NCBI RefSeq assembly: GCF_000379625.1
Contig: NZ_KB903226.1
Span: 167 to 64,166 of the forward strand
Direction of reading: 5' to 3'
DNA length: 64,000 nt
From: Actinomycetospora chiangmaiensis DSM 45062
Lineage (GTDB): Bacteria > Actinomycetota > Actinomycetes > Mycobacteriales > Pseudonocardiaceae
A program made the position numbers and the translations under genes. Within the stretch, counting starts at the first letter, position 1, and the number at the start of each line of letters is the position of its first letter. The notes beneath the pieces were generated by a model. It worked only from the letters and a program-made list of their open reading frames with translations. It was not told the origin of the DNA and searched no databases. Below, one piece after another: positions 27,282 through 35,370 of the stretch.

Positions 27282-27358
27282 GAGGTCCCCCGCGTTGCGA
27301 TCCCTCACGCAGCGACGTCCCCACCATCACGCCCTGCCGGGAGCGGCTGGGGGACCTC
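27282..27358. terminator. large stem structure between convergent genes
   Basis: GAGGTCCCCC (27282-27291) and GGGGGACCTC (27349-27358) are perfect ten-base inverted repeats. An inner stem (CGTTGCG with CGCAGCG, eight-base loop) sits inside. It fills the gap between converging genes and reaches into the stop codon of the next gene, so it is a likely bidirectional terminator. Confidence 0.5.
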
Positions 27359-27644
27359 AGCCGCCCGGCACGCGCGAGGGGCGGGGTACCGACGACGGCG
27401 GCGCGGGCACCGACGTCGTGCCGGGGCGGACCGGCGCCCGAACGTGAGACGGCACCGTGTCCGCGGACGTCGGGACCGCCAGGACCAGCACGACGATCCC
27501 GAGGAACATCAACATCCCGCCGGCCGCGCGGACCATCAGCAGCCGACGCGCGGACGACGAACCGTCACCGGTCTCCCCGGCCACCATCCACAACGCGATC
27601 AGCAACAGGAGGACGGCGGCTGCTGCTGCCCCCGCAGGACCCAT
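27357..27644 (-). CDS. small membrane protein with proline-rich tail
   Basis: About 95 residues. Helix one is AGAAAAAVLLLLIALWMVAG and helix two AAGGMLMFLGIVVLVLAV. A Pro/Ser/Thr/Arg-rich tail (about 35 residues) follows. A GGAGG lies upstream; the start may be the ATG at 27644 or a GTG nine bases earlier. The function is unknown. The last codons overlap the inverted repeat at 27349-27358. Confidence 0.55.
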   Translation of the reverse strand: MGPAGAAAAAVLLLLIALWMVAGETGDGSSSARRLLMVRAAGGMLMFLGIVVLVLAVPTSADTVPSHVRAPVRPGTTSVPAPPSSVPRPSRVPGG

Positions 27645-27835
27645 CAGAGCCACGCTGCTCGGACCTCCTCGACCCGACCCATCCACGGGCCGGCGATGTC
27701 GGCCGCCACCGGCGGAGGCGCCGGCGCCGACGATGGCCCGGGGTGCATGTACGAGTCGTGAGAATTCCGGACCGTTCACCGACTCGATCGCTCGTGTTCG
27801 TGGAGCGGAGCGAGGGCCTCGGGCATTCCGCGGAG

Positions 27836-29125
27836 ATGACCGAAGGCACCAGGTTCATGATCGTCTCGGGGAACATCGGCGAGGGGCACCAGTCGGCGGC
27901 TCACGCGGTCGCCGAGTCCCTCGAGAGCGTGTGGCCGGGCTGTCGGATCGAGATCGTGGAGAGCTTCGCGGCGGTGGGGGTCGGCAGTGGGCCGATCCTG
28001 CGCTGGCTGTACCGGGTCGCGGTCGGGTCGACCCCGGGTCTGCAACAGCTCTGGTACCGGGCGGTCTCCCGCTGCAGCGCCGTGCGGTGGTTCTACGGCA
28101 GGGTCGTCGGAGGGTGGGTGGCGCGCGCCCTCGCGCCGCGCATCGCGGCCGGTGACCCCGATGCCGTCCTCTCCACGTATCCGCTGGCGACCGCGGGACT
28201 CGCGCGGCTCCGCCGCGCGGGCACCCTGACGGTTCCGGTGACGGCGGTCCTGTGCGACGTCGCTCCCCACGCCTTCTGGGTCTACGACGGTGTCGACCAC
28301 TACGTCGTCGTCGACGACGAGGGCGCGGAACGGATGCTCGACCTGGCTCCGGACCAGCCGGTCACCGTGGTCGGGCCGCTGGTCCGGCGGGCGTTCCGGA
28401 CGACCCCGGCCGCATCCCGGGAGCAGTGGGACCTGCCGGCCGACGCGTTCGTGGTGCTCGTCAGCGCCGGCTCCATGGCGCTCGGTGGTCTGACGGAGGC
28501 CGTCACCGCGGCCCTCGCGTCGGACGAGCGCTGCATCGTCGTCGCGCTGTGCGGCCGCGACCATCGGACGCGGCTCCGACTCGAACGGCTCGCCCGCAGT
28601 GCGCCCCGGCTCCGGGTGCTCGGCTGGGTCGACGAGCCGGCGGCGCTGACCGCGGTGGCGGACGTGGTCGTCAACAACTCCGGTGGCGTGACGGCCCAGG
28701 AGGCCCTGGCGTGCGGGCGGCCGCTGGTGATGTTCCGGCCCCTCGCCGGCCACGGACGCGACAGCGCCGCCGTCCTCGCGAGGTCGGGAGTCGCCGAGTG
28801 TTGCGCGAGCCCGCGGTGCCTCACCCGCGTCCTCCGGTCACTCGCCCGTGATCCCGCCGTGTCGGCCGCAGCCCAAAGCCGGGCCACCCGGTACGCGGCT
28901 CGTCACGACCTCGACGAACTCGCTCGGACCCTGGCGGTGGGACCGTCGCGGGGTTCACGTCGACTCGGCCACCAGCATCACGCCGCACCCGCGGCCACCA
29001 CGGCCACCCCGGTCGCCGCCGGGAGTCCCCTGGCGCCGGACCGGGCCCGACGTCGTGCCGAGGGCGCCGCGCCCACGCCTGCGGAGAACAGTGGTCCGGC
29101 TGCTGGTCGATCCGCAGACGCGTAG
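27836..29125 (+). CDS. MGDG-synthase-like glycosyltransferase (GT28 fold)
   Basis: About 429 residues. The N-terminal domain starts MIVSGNIGEGHQSAAHAVAESL, the Gly-Gly-His motif of monogalactosyldiacylglycerol synthases and MurG-like enzymes. It contains DAVLSTYPLATAGLARL and VLCDVAPHAFWVYDGVDHYVV. The C-terminal UDP-sugar domain carries VLVSAGSMALGGL and ADVVVNNSGGVTAQEALACGRPLVMF. It probably transfers a sugar to a lipid. The last 50 residues are low-complexity. The start is uncertain; ATG 27836 has a poor ribosome site and upstream in-frame codons exist. Confidence 0.75.
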   Translation: MTEGTRFMIVSGNIGEGHQSAAHAVAESLESVWPGCRIEIVESFAAVGVGSGPILRWLYRVAVGSTPGLQQLWYRAVSRCSAVRWFYGRVVGGWVARALAPRIAAGDPDAVLSTYPLATAGLARLRRAGTLTVPVTAVLCDVAPHAFWVYDGVDHYVVVDDEGAERMLDLAPDQPVTVVGPLVRRAFRTTPAASREQWDLPADAFVVLVSAGSMALGGLTEAVTAALASDERCIVVALCGRDHRTRLRLERLARSAPRLRVLGWVDEPAALTAVADVVVNNSGGVTAQEALACGRPLVMFRPLAGHGRDSAAVLARSGVAECCASPRCLTRVLRSLARDPAVSAAAQSRATRYAARHDLDELARTLAVGPSRGSRRLGHQHHAAPAATTATPVAAGSPLAPDRARRRAEGAAPTPAENSGPAAGRSADA

Positions 29126-29131
29126 CGACCG

Positions 29132-29145
29132 GTGTCGCCGGACAC
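29132..29145. promoter_or_regulatory. dyad upstream of fdhA
   Basis: GTGTC and GACAC flank GCCG, 77 bases before the fdhA start. It is a possible operator or 5' leader hairpin; no cognate regulator is adjacent. Confidence 0.3.
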
Positions 29146-29221
29146 ACTCCTGGCACATGATGGGCGGGTGTCGGAGGCAACGGGGCCTTCGACCACCGGT
29201 CGATTCCGGAAGGAGCTCCTC

Positions 29222-30433
29222 ATGAAGGCCGTGGCCTACATCGAGCCCATGAAGGTCGAGGTCCAGGACATCGAGTACCCGGGCCTCGAGCTCAAGGACG
29301 GTCCCGGGGTGAACCCGGCGAACGTGGGACGCCAGTGCCCGCACGGCGTCATCCTGCGGTGCGTCTCCACGAACATCTGCGGCTCCGATCAGCACATGGT
29401 GCGGGGCCGCACCACGGCGCCGGCGGGACTGATCCTCGGCCACGAGATCACCGGCGAGGTCGTGGAGGTCGGGCGCGACGTCGAGTTCATCAAGCAGGGC
29501 GACCTGTGCTCGGTGCCGTTCAACATCGCCTGCGGGCGCTGTCGGATGTGCAAGGAGGGGCATACCGGGGTCTGCCTCAACGTCAACCCCGACCGCCCGG
29601 GATCGGCGTACGGCTACGTCGACATGGGCGGCTGGCAGGGCGGTCAGGCCGAGTACGTGATGGTGCCCTACGCGGACTGGAACCTGCTGCCGTTCCCCGA
29701 CCGCGACCAGGCCCTGGAGAAGATCCTCGACCTGACGATGCTGTCGGACATCTTCCCCACCGGCTACCACGGCTGCGTGACGGCCGGGGTCACCACCGGC
29801 TCGACGGTGTACATCGCCGGCGCCGGACCCGTCGGCCTCGCCGCGGCCGCCTCCGCCCAGTTGCTCGGCGCCGCCGCGGTGATCGTGGGCGACATGAACG
29901 CCGAGCGCCTGGCACACGCCAGGGAGGCCATCGGGGCCGAGACCGTCGACCTCTCCGAGGAGGGCTCGCTGCCCGACAAGATCGAGCAGATCGTCGGTGA
30001 GCCGGTGGTCGACGCCGCGGTGGACGCGGTCGGGTTCGAGGCACGGGGCCACGGCAAGGACGCGGGCGAAGCGCCGGCCACCGTCCTGAACTCGATCATG
30101 GAGATCACCCGCGCGGCGGGCAGGCTCGGCATCCCCGGCCTCTATGTCACCGGGGACCCGGGCGCCTCCGACGAGGCCGCGAAGGAGGGCAGTCTCTCGA
30201 TCCGCATCGGGCTGGGCTGGGCCAAGTCGCACTCGTTCACCACCGGTCAGTGTCCGGTCATGCGCTACAACCGCCAGCTGATGAACGCGATCCTGCGCGA
30301 CAAGGTCCAGATCGCGAAGGCCGTGAACGCCACGACCATCACCCTCGACGAGGCACCCCAGGGCTATGCCCAGTTCGATTCCGGCGTGGCGAAGAAGTTC
30401 GTGATTGACCCGCACGGCCTGATCGGAGCCTGA
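29222..30433 (+). CDS. fdhA: glutathione-independent formaldehyde dehydrogenase
   Basis: A 403-residue zinc alcohol-dehydrogenase-family enzyme of the Pseudomonas putida PFDH type, which oxidises formaldehyde with tightly bound NAD and no glutathione. Catalytic zinc ligands are Cys53 (NICGSDQH), His74 (GHE) and Asp177 (LSDIFPTGYHG). Structural zinc Cys are at 104, 107, 110 and 118. The nucleotide motif is GAGPVG at 200-205. The long insert with GHGKDAGEAPATVLN is specific to this subgroup. GGAAGGAG precedes the ATG. It probably detoxifies formaldehyde or small aldehydes. Confidence 0.92.
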   Translation: MKAVAYIEPMKVEVQDIEYPGLELKDGPGVNPANVGRQCPHGVILRCVSTNICGSDQHMVRGRTTAPAGLILGHEITGEVVEVGRDVEFIKQGDLCSVPFNIACGRCRMCKEGHTGVCLNVNPDRPGSAYGYVDMGGWQGGQAEYVMVPYADWNLLPFPDRDQALEKILDLTMLSDIFPTGYHGCVTAGVTTGSTVYIAGAGPVGLAAAASAQLLGAAAVIVGDMNAERLAHAREAIGAETVDLSEEGSLPDKIEQIVGEPVVDAAVDAVGFEARGHGKDAGEAPATVLNSIMEITRAAGRLGIPGLYVTGDPGASDEAAKEGSLSIRIGLGWAKSHSFTTGQCPVMRYNRQLMNAILRDKVQIAKAVNATTITLDEAPQGYAQFDSGVAKKFVIDPHGLIGA

Positions 30434-30623
30434 CGGCCCGGGGCCCGCAGCGCGGACCACCGCCCCGCGAACGGTGCGACACCGGGCGCGGGCCGGTGGC
30501 CGTGGTGCGCGGTGTCCACCGACTCGGAGAGGACGGCAGCCCCGGGCGGTTCCGCGATAAGGTCGTCCCCGCACCCGGACTGCGAGAGGCTCGGGTGGGG
30601 CGACGCGAACGAGGGGCACCGAG

Positions 30624-31409
30624 GTGAGCAGGCCGTTCACGCCGCCCGGGCAGGGGGGCCCTGACCACGGCCCGAGAGCCGCTGCGCCGATCTCCCGTCG
30701 CACCGTGGCCGGGATGCTCGCGGTCGGACTGGCCGCCTGGATCGCGGGACGCGACACCCCGAGCGCCTCGGCCGCACCGACCGCCGCCGTGCCGGCGAGT
30801 GTCCCACCGCCCCCGCCCGGACGTCTGATCGCCCTGACCGTCGACGACGGGTACGCACCCGAGGTCGTCGCCGGATACGTCGAGTTCGCCCGCCGTACCG
30901 GTGTGCACCTGACCTTCAGCCCGAACGGGACCTACGCCCGGGCGTGGGACCCGCACGCCGCCGTGTTGCGCCCACTGATCGAAGCCGGCCAGGTCCAGAT
31001 CATGAACCACACCTTCAGCCACCCCTGGCTGACCAGGACATCGGCGGGTCGCATCCGGGAGGAGCTCGAGCGCAACGAGCGCTGGGTCGCGGCCACCTTC
31101 GCCACCACCTCCCGACCCTTCTGGCGCCCGCCCTACGGCGCCCACGACCCACGGGTCGACGCCATCGCCAAGGACGCCGGCTACCCCACGCCGGTGCTCT
31201 GGACCGGGTCGTACGGCGACGCCACCACCGTCACGCCGCAATTCCTGCTCTCCCAGGCACGCCGGTATCTCACGCCCGGCACGATCATAGTCGGGCACGC
31301 CAACCACCCGACCGTGCTCGGGCTGTTCGACCAGATCACCGCCATCATCCGGGAGCGAGGCCTACGACCGGTCACCCTGAACGAGTTCTTCGCCGCCCAG
31401 CCACACTGA
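30624..31409 (+). CDS. Tat-exported polysaccharide deacetylase (NodB fold)
   Basis: 261 residues. A twin-arginine signal (ISRRTVAGMLAVGLAAWIAG) is followed by a Pro-rich linker and a NodB domain. Motif 1 is LTVDDG (Asp74/Asp75), motif 2 is NHTFSHP (His129 and His133 as metal ligands), and motif 3 is RPPYGAHD (from Arg168). Later motifs are VLWTGSYGD and TIIVGHANHPTVLGLF. All catalytic positions appear present. It probably removes acetyl groups from peptidoglycan or another wall glycan outside the cell. Confidence 0.87.
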   Translation: MSRPFTPPGQGGPDHGPRAAAPISRRTVAGMLAVGLAAWIAGRDTPSASAAPTAAVPASVPPPPPGRLIALTVDDGYAPEVVAGYVEFARRTGVHLTFSPNGTYARAWDPHAAVLRPLIEAGQVQIMNHTFSHPWLTRTSAGRIREELERNERWVAATFATTSRPFWRPPYGAHDPRVDAIAKDAGYPTPVLWTGSYGDATTVTPQFLLSQARRYLTPGTIIVGHANHPTVLGLFDQITAIIRERGLRPVTLNEFFAAQPH

Positions 31410-31463
31410 GCACGGGCCGACGAGCACCCTCCGCGTGAGGGCTCACCTCGCGGCCGGTCCGGG

Positions 31464-32093
31464 TCATCGCCCGCCGGAGGCGACCCAGAGAACGCTTCGT
31501 GGCCCGTCGTCGAGGTGCTCGATGATGGCGCGGGCGGCGTCGTCGCGAGTCGTCCAGCGGACGACCACGGTCGGCGAGAACGACTCCGCCACCCGGTAGG
31601 CCACGCTGGGCGGCCAACGGTCGACCAGCCGGAAGGGGCGGATGATCGTCCAGTGCAGCGGGCTGTCGGTGATCGCCGCTTCCTGTGCCTGTGCTTCGAC
31701 CTTGACGTGGCGCAGCAGCGTGGGAGTGAGTATGCGGTCGACGACCGGACCTCCGTTGACACCCAGGCCGTTGCCGCTGATCGCGATGAGCCGAGGGACG
31801 CGGTGCTCGGCCATGGCGGCGACGATGGTGCGGGTGCCCACGGACACGGTGGTGTCAGGCCTGGTCGTGGCCACTCCCAGCGCGCTGACCACCAGGTCCT
31901 GACCGGTGACCGTGGCGGCGACCGCCTCCGGGTCGGTGACGTCGCCGGTGATCGGGCGGGTGGCGGGCCCGGCCACGACAGCGCCGGGGCGCCGGGACAG
32001 GGCGGTCACGGTGTGGCCGGCGAGCAGCAGCCGGGCCAGGACGCGGCGTCCGATGCCGCCGGTGGCGCCGAACAGGGCGATGCGCATGCTCAT
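31464..32093 (-). CDS. NAD(P)-binding protein, atypical SDR/NmrA-like
   Basis: A 209-residue Rossmann protein. The dinucleotide motif GATGGIGRRVLARLLLAGH is at the N-terminus, followed by ITGDVTDPEAVAATVTGQDLVVSALG and ISGNGLGVNG. It is close to the YwnB/NmrA-like atypical short-chain group, which lacks the YxxxK catalytic pair. The PPOX gene follows about 40 bases upstream on the same strand, so the two may form a redox operon controlled by the divergent MarR protein. Confidence 0.82.
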   Translation of the reverse strand: MSMRIALFGATGGIGRRVLARLLLAGHTVTALSRRPGAVVAGPATRPITGDVTDPEAVAATVTGQDLVVSALGVATTRPDTTVSVGTRTIVAAMAEHRVPRLIAISGNGLGVNGGPVVDRILTPTLLRHVKVEAQAQEAAITDSPLHWTIIRPFRLVDRWPPSVAYRVAESFSPTVVVRWTTRDDAARAIIEHLDDGPRSVLWVASGGR

Positions 32094-32130
32094 CCAGGCT
32101 CTTGACGTGGGGACACGTCGCGCCGGCCCA

Positions 32131-32532
32131 TCAACGGTTCTCCTCGACCGCGCGGCTGTGGGGGGCGGCGAACGCGTCGCTGTCCAGGCCCCAGCCCAGA
32201 ACGCGCTCGGGATGGATGCGGATCAGCTCGTGGCCGGCCGCGTCGCCGGGCACGGTCTGCGCGCGTCCACGGATCTCGACGCCGCGCGGGCGCCACGGGT
32301 CGGTCGAGGCCAGGTCGTCGACGACGAAGGACACCCTCGGGTCGGCGGTGACGTTGCGGTACTTCCGGCTGGCGCCCATGTTCCGCCCGCCGATGTCGAT
32401 CGTGTCCAGCTCGGCGTTGTGGACGAAGCCCACCGGACGGGTCTGCGGAGCGCCCCCAGGTCCCAGCGTGGCGAGCCGGCCCAGCAGCTGCTCGTCGAGG
32501 TAGGCGAGTTCGGCGGCGGTGAACACGCTCAT
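32131..32532 (-). CDS. PPOX-class F420/flavin-dependent oxidoreductase
   Basis: 133 residues with the split-barrel signature FTAAELAYLDEQLLGRLATLGPGGAPQTRPVGFVHNAELDTIDIGG. MGASRKYRNVTADPRVSFVVDD and RGVEIRGRAQTVPG follow, the pattern of actinobacterial PPOX-class proteins that use F420 or FMN. GGGAGAGG lies before the ATG at 32532. It is divergent from a MarR gene, with a dyad in between. Confidence 0.85.
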   Translation of the reverse strand: MSVFTAAELAYLDEQLLGRLATLGPGGAPQTRPVGFVHNAELDTIDIGGRNMGASRKYRNVTADPRVSFVVDDLASTDPWRPRGVEIRGRAQTVPGDAAGHELIRIHPERVLGWGLDSDAFAAPHSRAVEENR

Positions 32533-32554
32533 GGCCTCTCCCGGTTCGAAAGCC

Positions 32555-32577
32555 AGTAGTGGCACGATGCTACTACT
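32555..32577. promoter_or_regulatory. MarR operator candidate
   Basis: AGTAGT and ACTACT are perfect arms around 11 bases, with further CTACTAC copies directly after. It lies in the 85-base divergent region between the PPOX and MarR genes. Confidence 0.45.
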
Positions 32578-32617
32578 ACATCGGCCTACTACGGCACGCG
32601 TTTGCGATGATGGAGGG

Positions 32618-33058
32618 GTGTCCGAACCCTCCGGGCGTCCGCCCTCGCTGATGGGCCTGCCCTCCTACCTGGCCGGCAGCGTGGCTCGCATCGGACACGA
32701 GCACCTCGTCGCGGTGCTCGGCGAGCACGATCTGCGGTTGCCCCAGTACGCCGTCCTCGCCGCACTGTCCGATTTCGGCCCGCTCGCCCCGCACGAGCTG
32801 GCCACCCGACTGCGGACCGACCGCAGCCACATCAGCGCCTACGTGGAGGCCCTCGTCCAGCGTGGCTGGGTCTCCCGGGACCCCGACCCCACCGACCGAC
32901 GCCGCCAGTCGGTCGTCCTCACCGAAGCGGGCGCCGGCCTGTTCGGCGACCTGCGGCTGGCCGCAGCCGCATCTCAGGCCACGTTCCTGGGCATGCTCAC
33001 CCCCGCAGAGCGCGACACCTTGCTCGCCCTCCTGCGCAAGGTCATCGCCTGCGAGTGA
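32618..33058 (+). CDS. MarR-family transcriptional regulator
   Basis: A 146-residue MarR protein: LRLPQYAVLAALSDFGPLAPHELATRLRTDRSHISAYVEALVQRGWVSRDPDPTDRRRQSVVLTEAG, with the D-P-T-D-R-R wing. The GTG start has a close GGAGGGG; ATG 32651 is an alternative. It is divergent from the PPOX/SDR pair, its probable target, and convergent with the second glycosyltransferase-like gene. Confidence 0.87.
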   Translation: MSEPSGRPPSLMGLPSYLAGSVARIGHEHLVAVLGEHDLRLPQYAVLAALSDFGPLAPHELATRLRTDRSHISAYVEALVQRGWVSRDPDPTDRRRQSVVLTEAGAGLFGDLRLAAAASQATFLGMLTPAERDTLLALLRKVIACE

Positions 33059-33111
33059 GGTCGGCCAGATGAACCGAGCCGGCTACCGCAGCGGTGACCC
33101 GGCACGAGAGA

Positions 33112-34122
33112 TCACGCTGCCGACGACCGATCCACCGCGACCGCCTCGATCGCCGACACCGGGTCGAGGCGCTGCGTCGTTGCGGCGGCGAGGGCGGGTC
33201 CGACGTGTCCGGTGAGCGCCAGACCCAGATCGATCCGGCTCCGCGCCCACACCGCGGCCCCGGCCGCGTGCAGGTCCGCGGCCATCCCCTCAGCGGATCG
33301 AGGTACGCGATAACTGATCACCTGGCGGCCCTGGAGCACCGCCAGCCATCCCGCCGCACCTGCGGTCGGATCGACGACGAAGTCGGCCTCGCCCAGGATC
33401 GCGGCGGCGTCCGTCCCACCGGTGCGTGCCGTCCCGGCTCCGAGGGCGTCGACCCAGCGGGCCGCGACGTGGTTCGTCCCGCACAACACGAGCGGCCGCA
33501 CGCCCCATGAGGCCAGGTCCCGGACGACCGCCGCGGTGCGGCGCCCACTGCTGGCCCAGGCCGGGACCACGACCCGGGCGCGACCGGCGGCGGGCCGCCC
33601 CCGGTCGGTGGGCGTCCCGGCGACCGCCGTGACCTTGATCGGGAGGACCGCCGGGGGGCCCGGCAGGCGGCTCAGGAGGCGGTCGACGGCCGGGTGCGGA
33701 CTCAGGATGACATCGGCGCCGCCGGCACCCCAGGAGCTCCTGACGTCGGGCCCGCCGAGATAGGTCGCCACCGGCGCCGTCAACGCGCCCGAGCGACGGA
33801 GCAGCCCCAGCACCCGGTCGACGAGCGGATGGACGCCGACGACGGCATGAGGGGAGTCACCGATCCGCAGGGCGAGACGGGCGGCCATCCGCGCCACGAC
33901 GGTGTCGACGGCTCGGTCGACCAGGGAGCCGACGCCCCCCGAGGCCGCCGGCCGGAGCTGTCCCGACCTCCCCGTCCCGTGCGCGCGCTCCAGGTCCGGG
34001 CGATCCACCCACCAGCCACGGGCCTGCAGCTGCCGGGCCAGGTCGTCGGCCACCGCGTCGTTCCACGGGTCGGTCCCCGTGGACACGATCACGATCCTCG
34101 CGTTGTGCGGTGGGACCCTCAT
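33112..34122 (-). CDS. divergent GT28/MGDG-synthase-like protein
   Basis: 336 residues. The order of motifs parallels the protein at 27836: IVIVSTGTDPWNDAVADDLARQL in place of the Gly-rich loop, then [36 protein letters not shown] and ADVILSPHPAVDRLL. A second domain reads VVVPAWASSGRRTAAVVRDLASWGVRPLVLCG and ADFVVDPTAGAAGWLAVLQGRQVISY. The GxGHxxAA motif is missing, so activity is doubtful; it may be a degenerate or partner glycosyltransferase. A GGGAG ribosome site supports the ATG at 34122. Confidence 0.55.
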   Translation of the reverse strand: MRVPPHNARIVIVSTGTDPWNDAVADDLARQLQARGWWVDRPDLERAHGTGRSGQLRPAASGGVGSLVDRAVDTVVARMAARLALRIGDSPHAVVGVHPLVDRVLGLLRRSGALTAPVATYLGGPDVRSSWGAGGADVILSPHPAVDRLLSRLPGPPAVLPIKVTAVAGTPTDRGRPAAGRARVVVPAWASSGRRTAAVVRDLASWGVRPLVLCGTNHVAARWVDALGAGTARTGGTDAAAILGEADFVVDPTAGAAGWLAVLQGRQVISYRVPRSAEGMAADLHAAGAAVWARSRIDLGLALTGHVGPALAAATTQRLDPVSAIEAVAVDRSSAA

Positions 34123-34270
34123 CGTGCACTCCCGCACGTGAGGCGCCCCGCCGTCGGGTAACGGCCCGACCGCCCCACCGGAGGCCGACCGCGCGGACAT
34201 CGCGGTGCGGGGGCAGGAGATGGACGCGAGCCCGGGATGAGCCGCCCGATCCCCCGGCCGACCGCGCCCG

Positions 34271-34948
34271 TCAGCCCCACGGGTACGGCCCGCCGGGGAC
34301 CGGACGGAGGTCGACGAACGCGGCGCCCACCGACCCGAGGGGCGGGGCAGGCCGGAGCTCCCCGGACAGTCGCGCCAGGGCGCGGTCGAGGACGCCGACG
34401 AGCGCGCGGTCCCGGCGCGCGGGGGACGGCAGCCGCCGCTCGACGGCGTCGAGGCAGGCACCCGTCAGGTTCGCGAGGCGGACGAGGTCCCGACGACGGG
34501 CCCAGCCACCGGTCGCCGGCTGGTCGCGGAGGGTGGCGGCCACCCGCATCCGGCGGTGCAGCAGGAGGGAGTCCGGCGCCCGCTGGTAGTGCGCCATGAT
34601 CACCGCCGACGCGACCGCGCCCACGACGTCCGGGTGGTCGGGCCCGACGGAGGCGAGCGCGGGAGCCCGGGTCACCAACGACGGGCGGACGTCGTCCCCG
34701 ACCCGGTCGTTGACCTGACGCGCGAGCTGCGCCAGCGCTGGGTGGGTGCACGACGGGTGATCGCCGAACGGCTCGCCTGCCAGCAGGGCCGTGTACTCCA
34801 TCAGACACGCCCCGGTCGTCGGGTCCCGGTGCGCGCCACGGGCGAGCAGGGGCAGCGCCGGAAGGACCGCCGACGGATCGACCACCGTCTCGACCGCTCT
34901 GGTTCGTCGCACGGGAGCACCATCGCGGTCCCGGCCTGTGACGACCAT
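34271..34948 (-). CDS. conserved actinobacterial hypothetical protein, about 225 aa
   Basis: It contains LLARGAHRDPTTGACLMEYTALLAGEPFGDHPSCTHPALAQLARQVND, a pattern shared by an actinobacterial family of unknown function. A helical region with VDRALARLSGEL and a C-terminal LRPVPGGPYPWG follow. GGAGGAGAG precedes the ATG at 34948. The conserved Cys/His (ACLMEY, HPSCTHP) could bind metal. No operon partner is evident. Confidence 0.65.
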   Translation of the reverse strand: MVVTGRDRDGAPVRRTRAVETVVDPSAVLPALPLLARGAHRDPTTGACLMEYTALLAGEPFGDHPSCTHPALAQLARQVNDRVGDDVRPSLVTRAPALASVGPDHPDVVGAVASAVIMAHYQRAPDSLLLHRRMRVAATLRDQPATGGWARRRDLVRLANLTGACLDAVERRLPSPARRDRALVGVLDRALARLSGELRPAPPLGSVGAAFVDLRPVPGGPYPWG

Positions 34949-35334
34949 GTGCGCTCTCCTCCTGTTCTCACGGCCGCCGCCCCACCGGCCGTGTCGGGTC
35001 GACATCAACCGACTGGGTGTCGTCGTCACTCGTCCGGGTGACGGCGCAGCACGCTAAGGAAGCTCGATGAACGGGAGATGGTCCATTGATGACCATTCGA
35101 CGGACCCGCTCGACAACGCCGGGGGAGAACATGCGCAATGTCCGATTGATCGCCGCCGAATGATCCAGAACACACCGTGCGGACACCACGAGAGGGTCAC
35201 GGGCACCGCACGCCGGCGCGAGGTCGCTCCCGAAACCGCAACCCCTCGTCGGCGACCGTGACCCGGGCCGAGAAGAGGTCGACCGGCACAGCCCGGTCGT
35301 CGCCCGCGCCCTCCGCCCCAGCGCGTCCGTGAGG
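34949..35334. other. intergenic region, somewhat less GC-rich
   Basis: About 390 bases without a confident gene. It carries the promoter of the minus-strand gene at 34271 and a dyad ATGGTC-N7-GACCAT at 35078-35096. A possible 64-codon reading frame on the plus strand starts at 35067 and has AAGGAAG before its ATG; its product (basic, no domain) is not convincing. Confidence 0.4.
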
Positions 35335-35370
35335 ACCTCTGTCAGAACCTCTGTCAGAACCTCTGTCAGG
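35335..35370. repeat. three tandem 12-bp repeats over a stop codon
   Basis: ACCTCTGTCAGA occurs three times in tandem (the last with one change), plus a partial fourth copy. The unit is a multiple of three. In minus orientation each unit contains TGA in the frame of the LLM oxidoreductase, whose stop is the first of them. Confidence 0.8.

Noticed and set aside
35067-35261. Small open frame with an AAGGAAG ribosome-like site
   Set aside because: The product has no domain, is unusually polar and lies across a dyad; kept only as a note in the intergenic entry.
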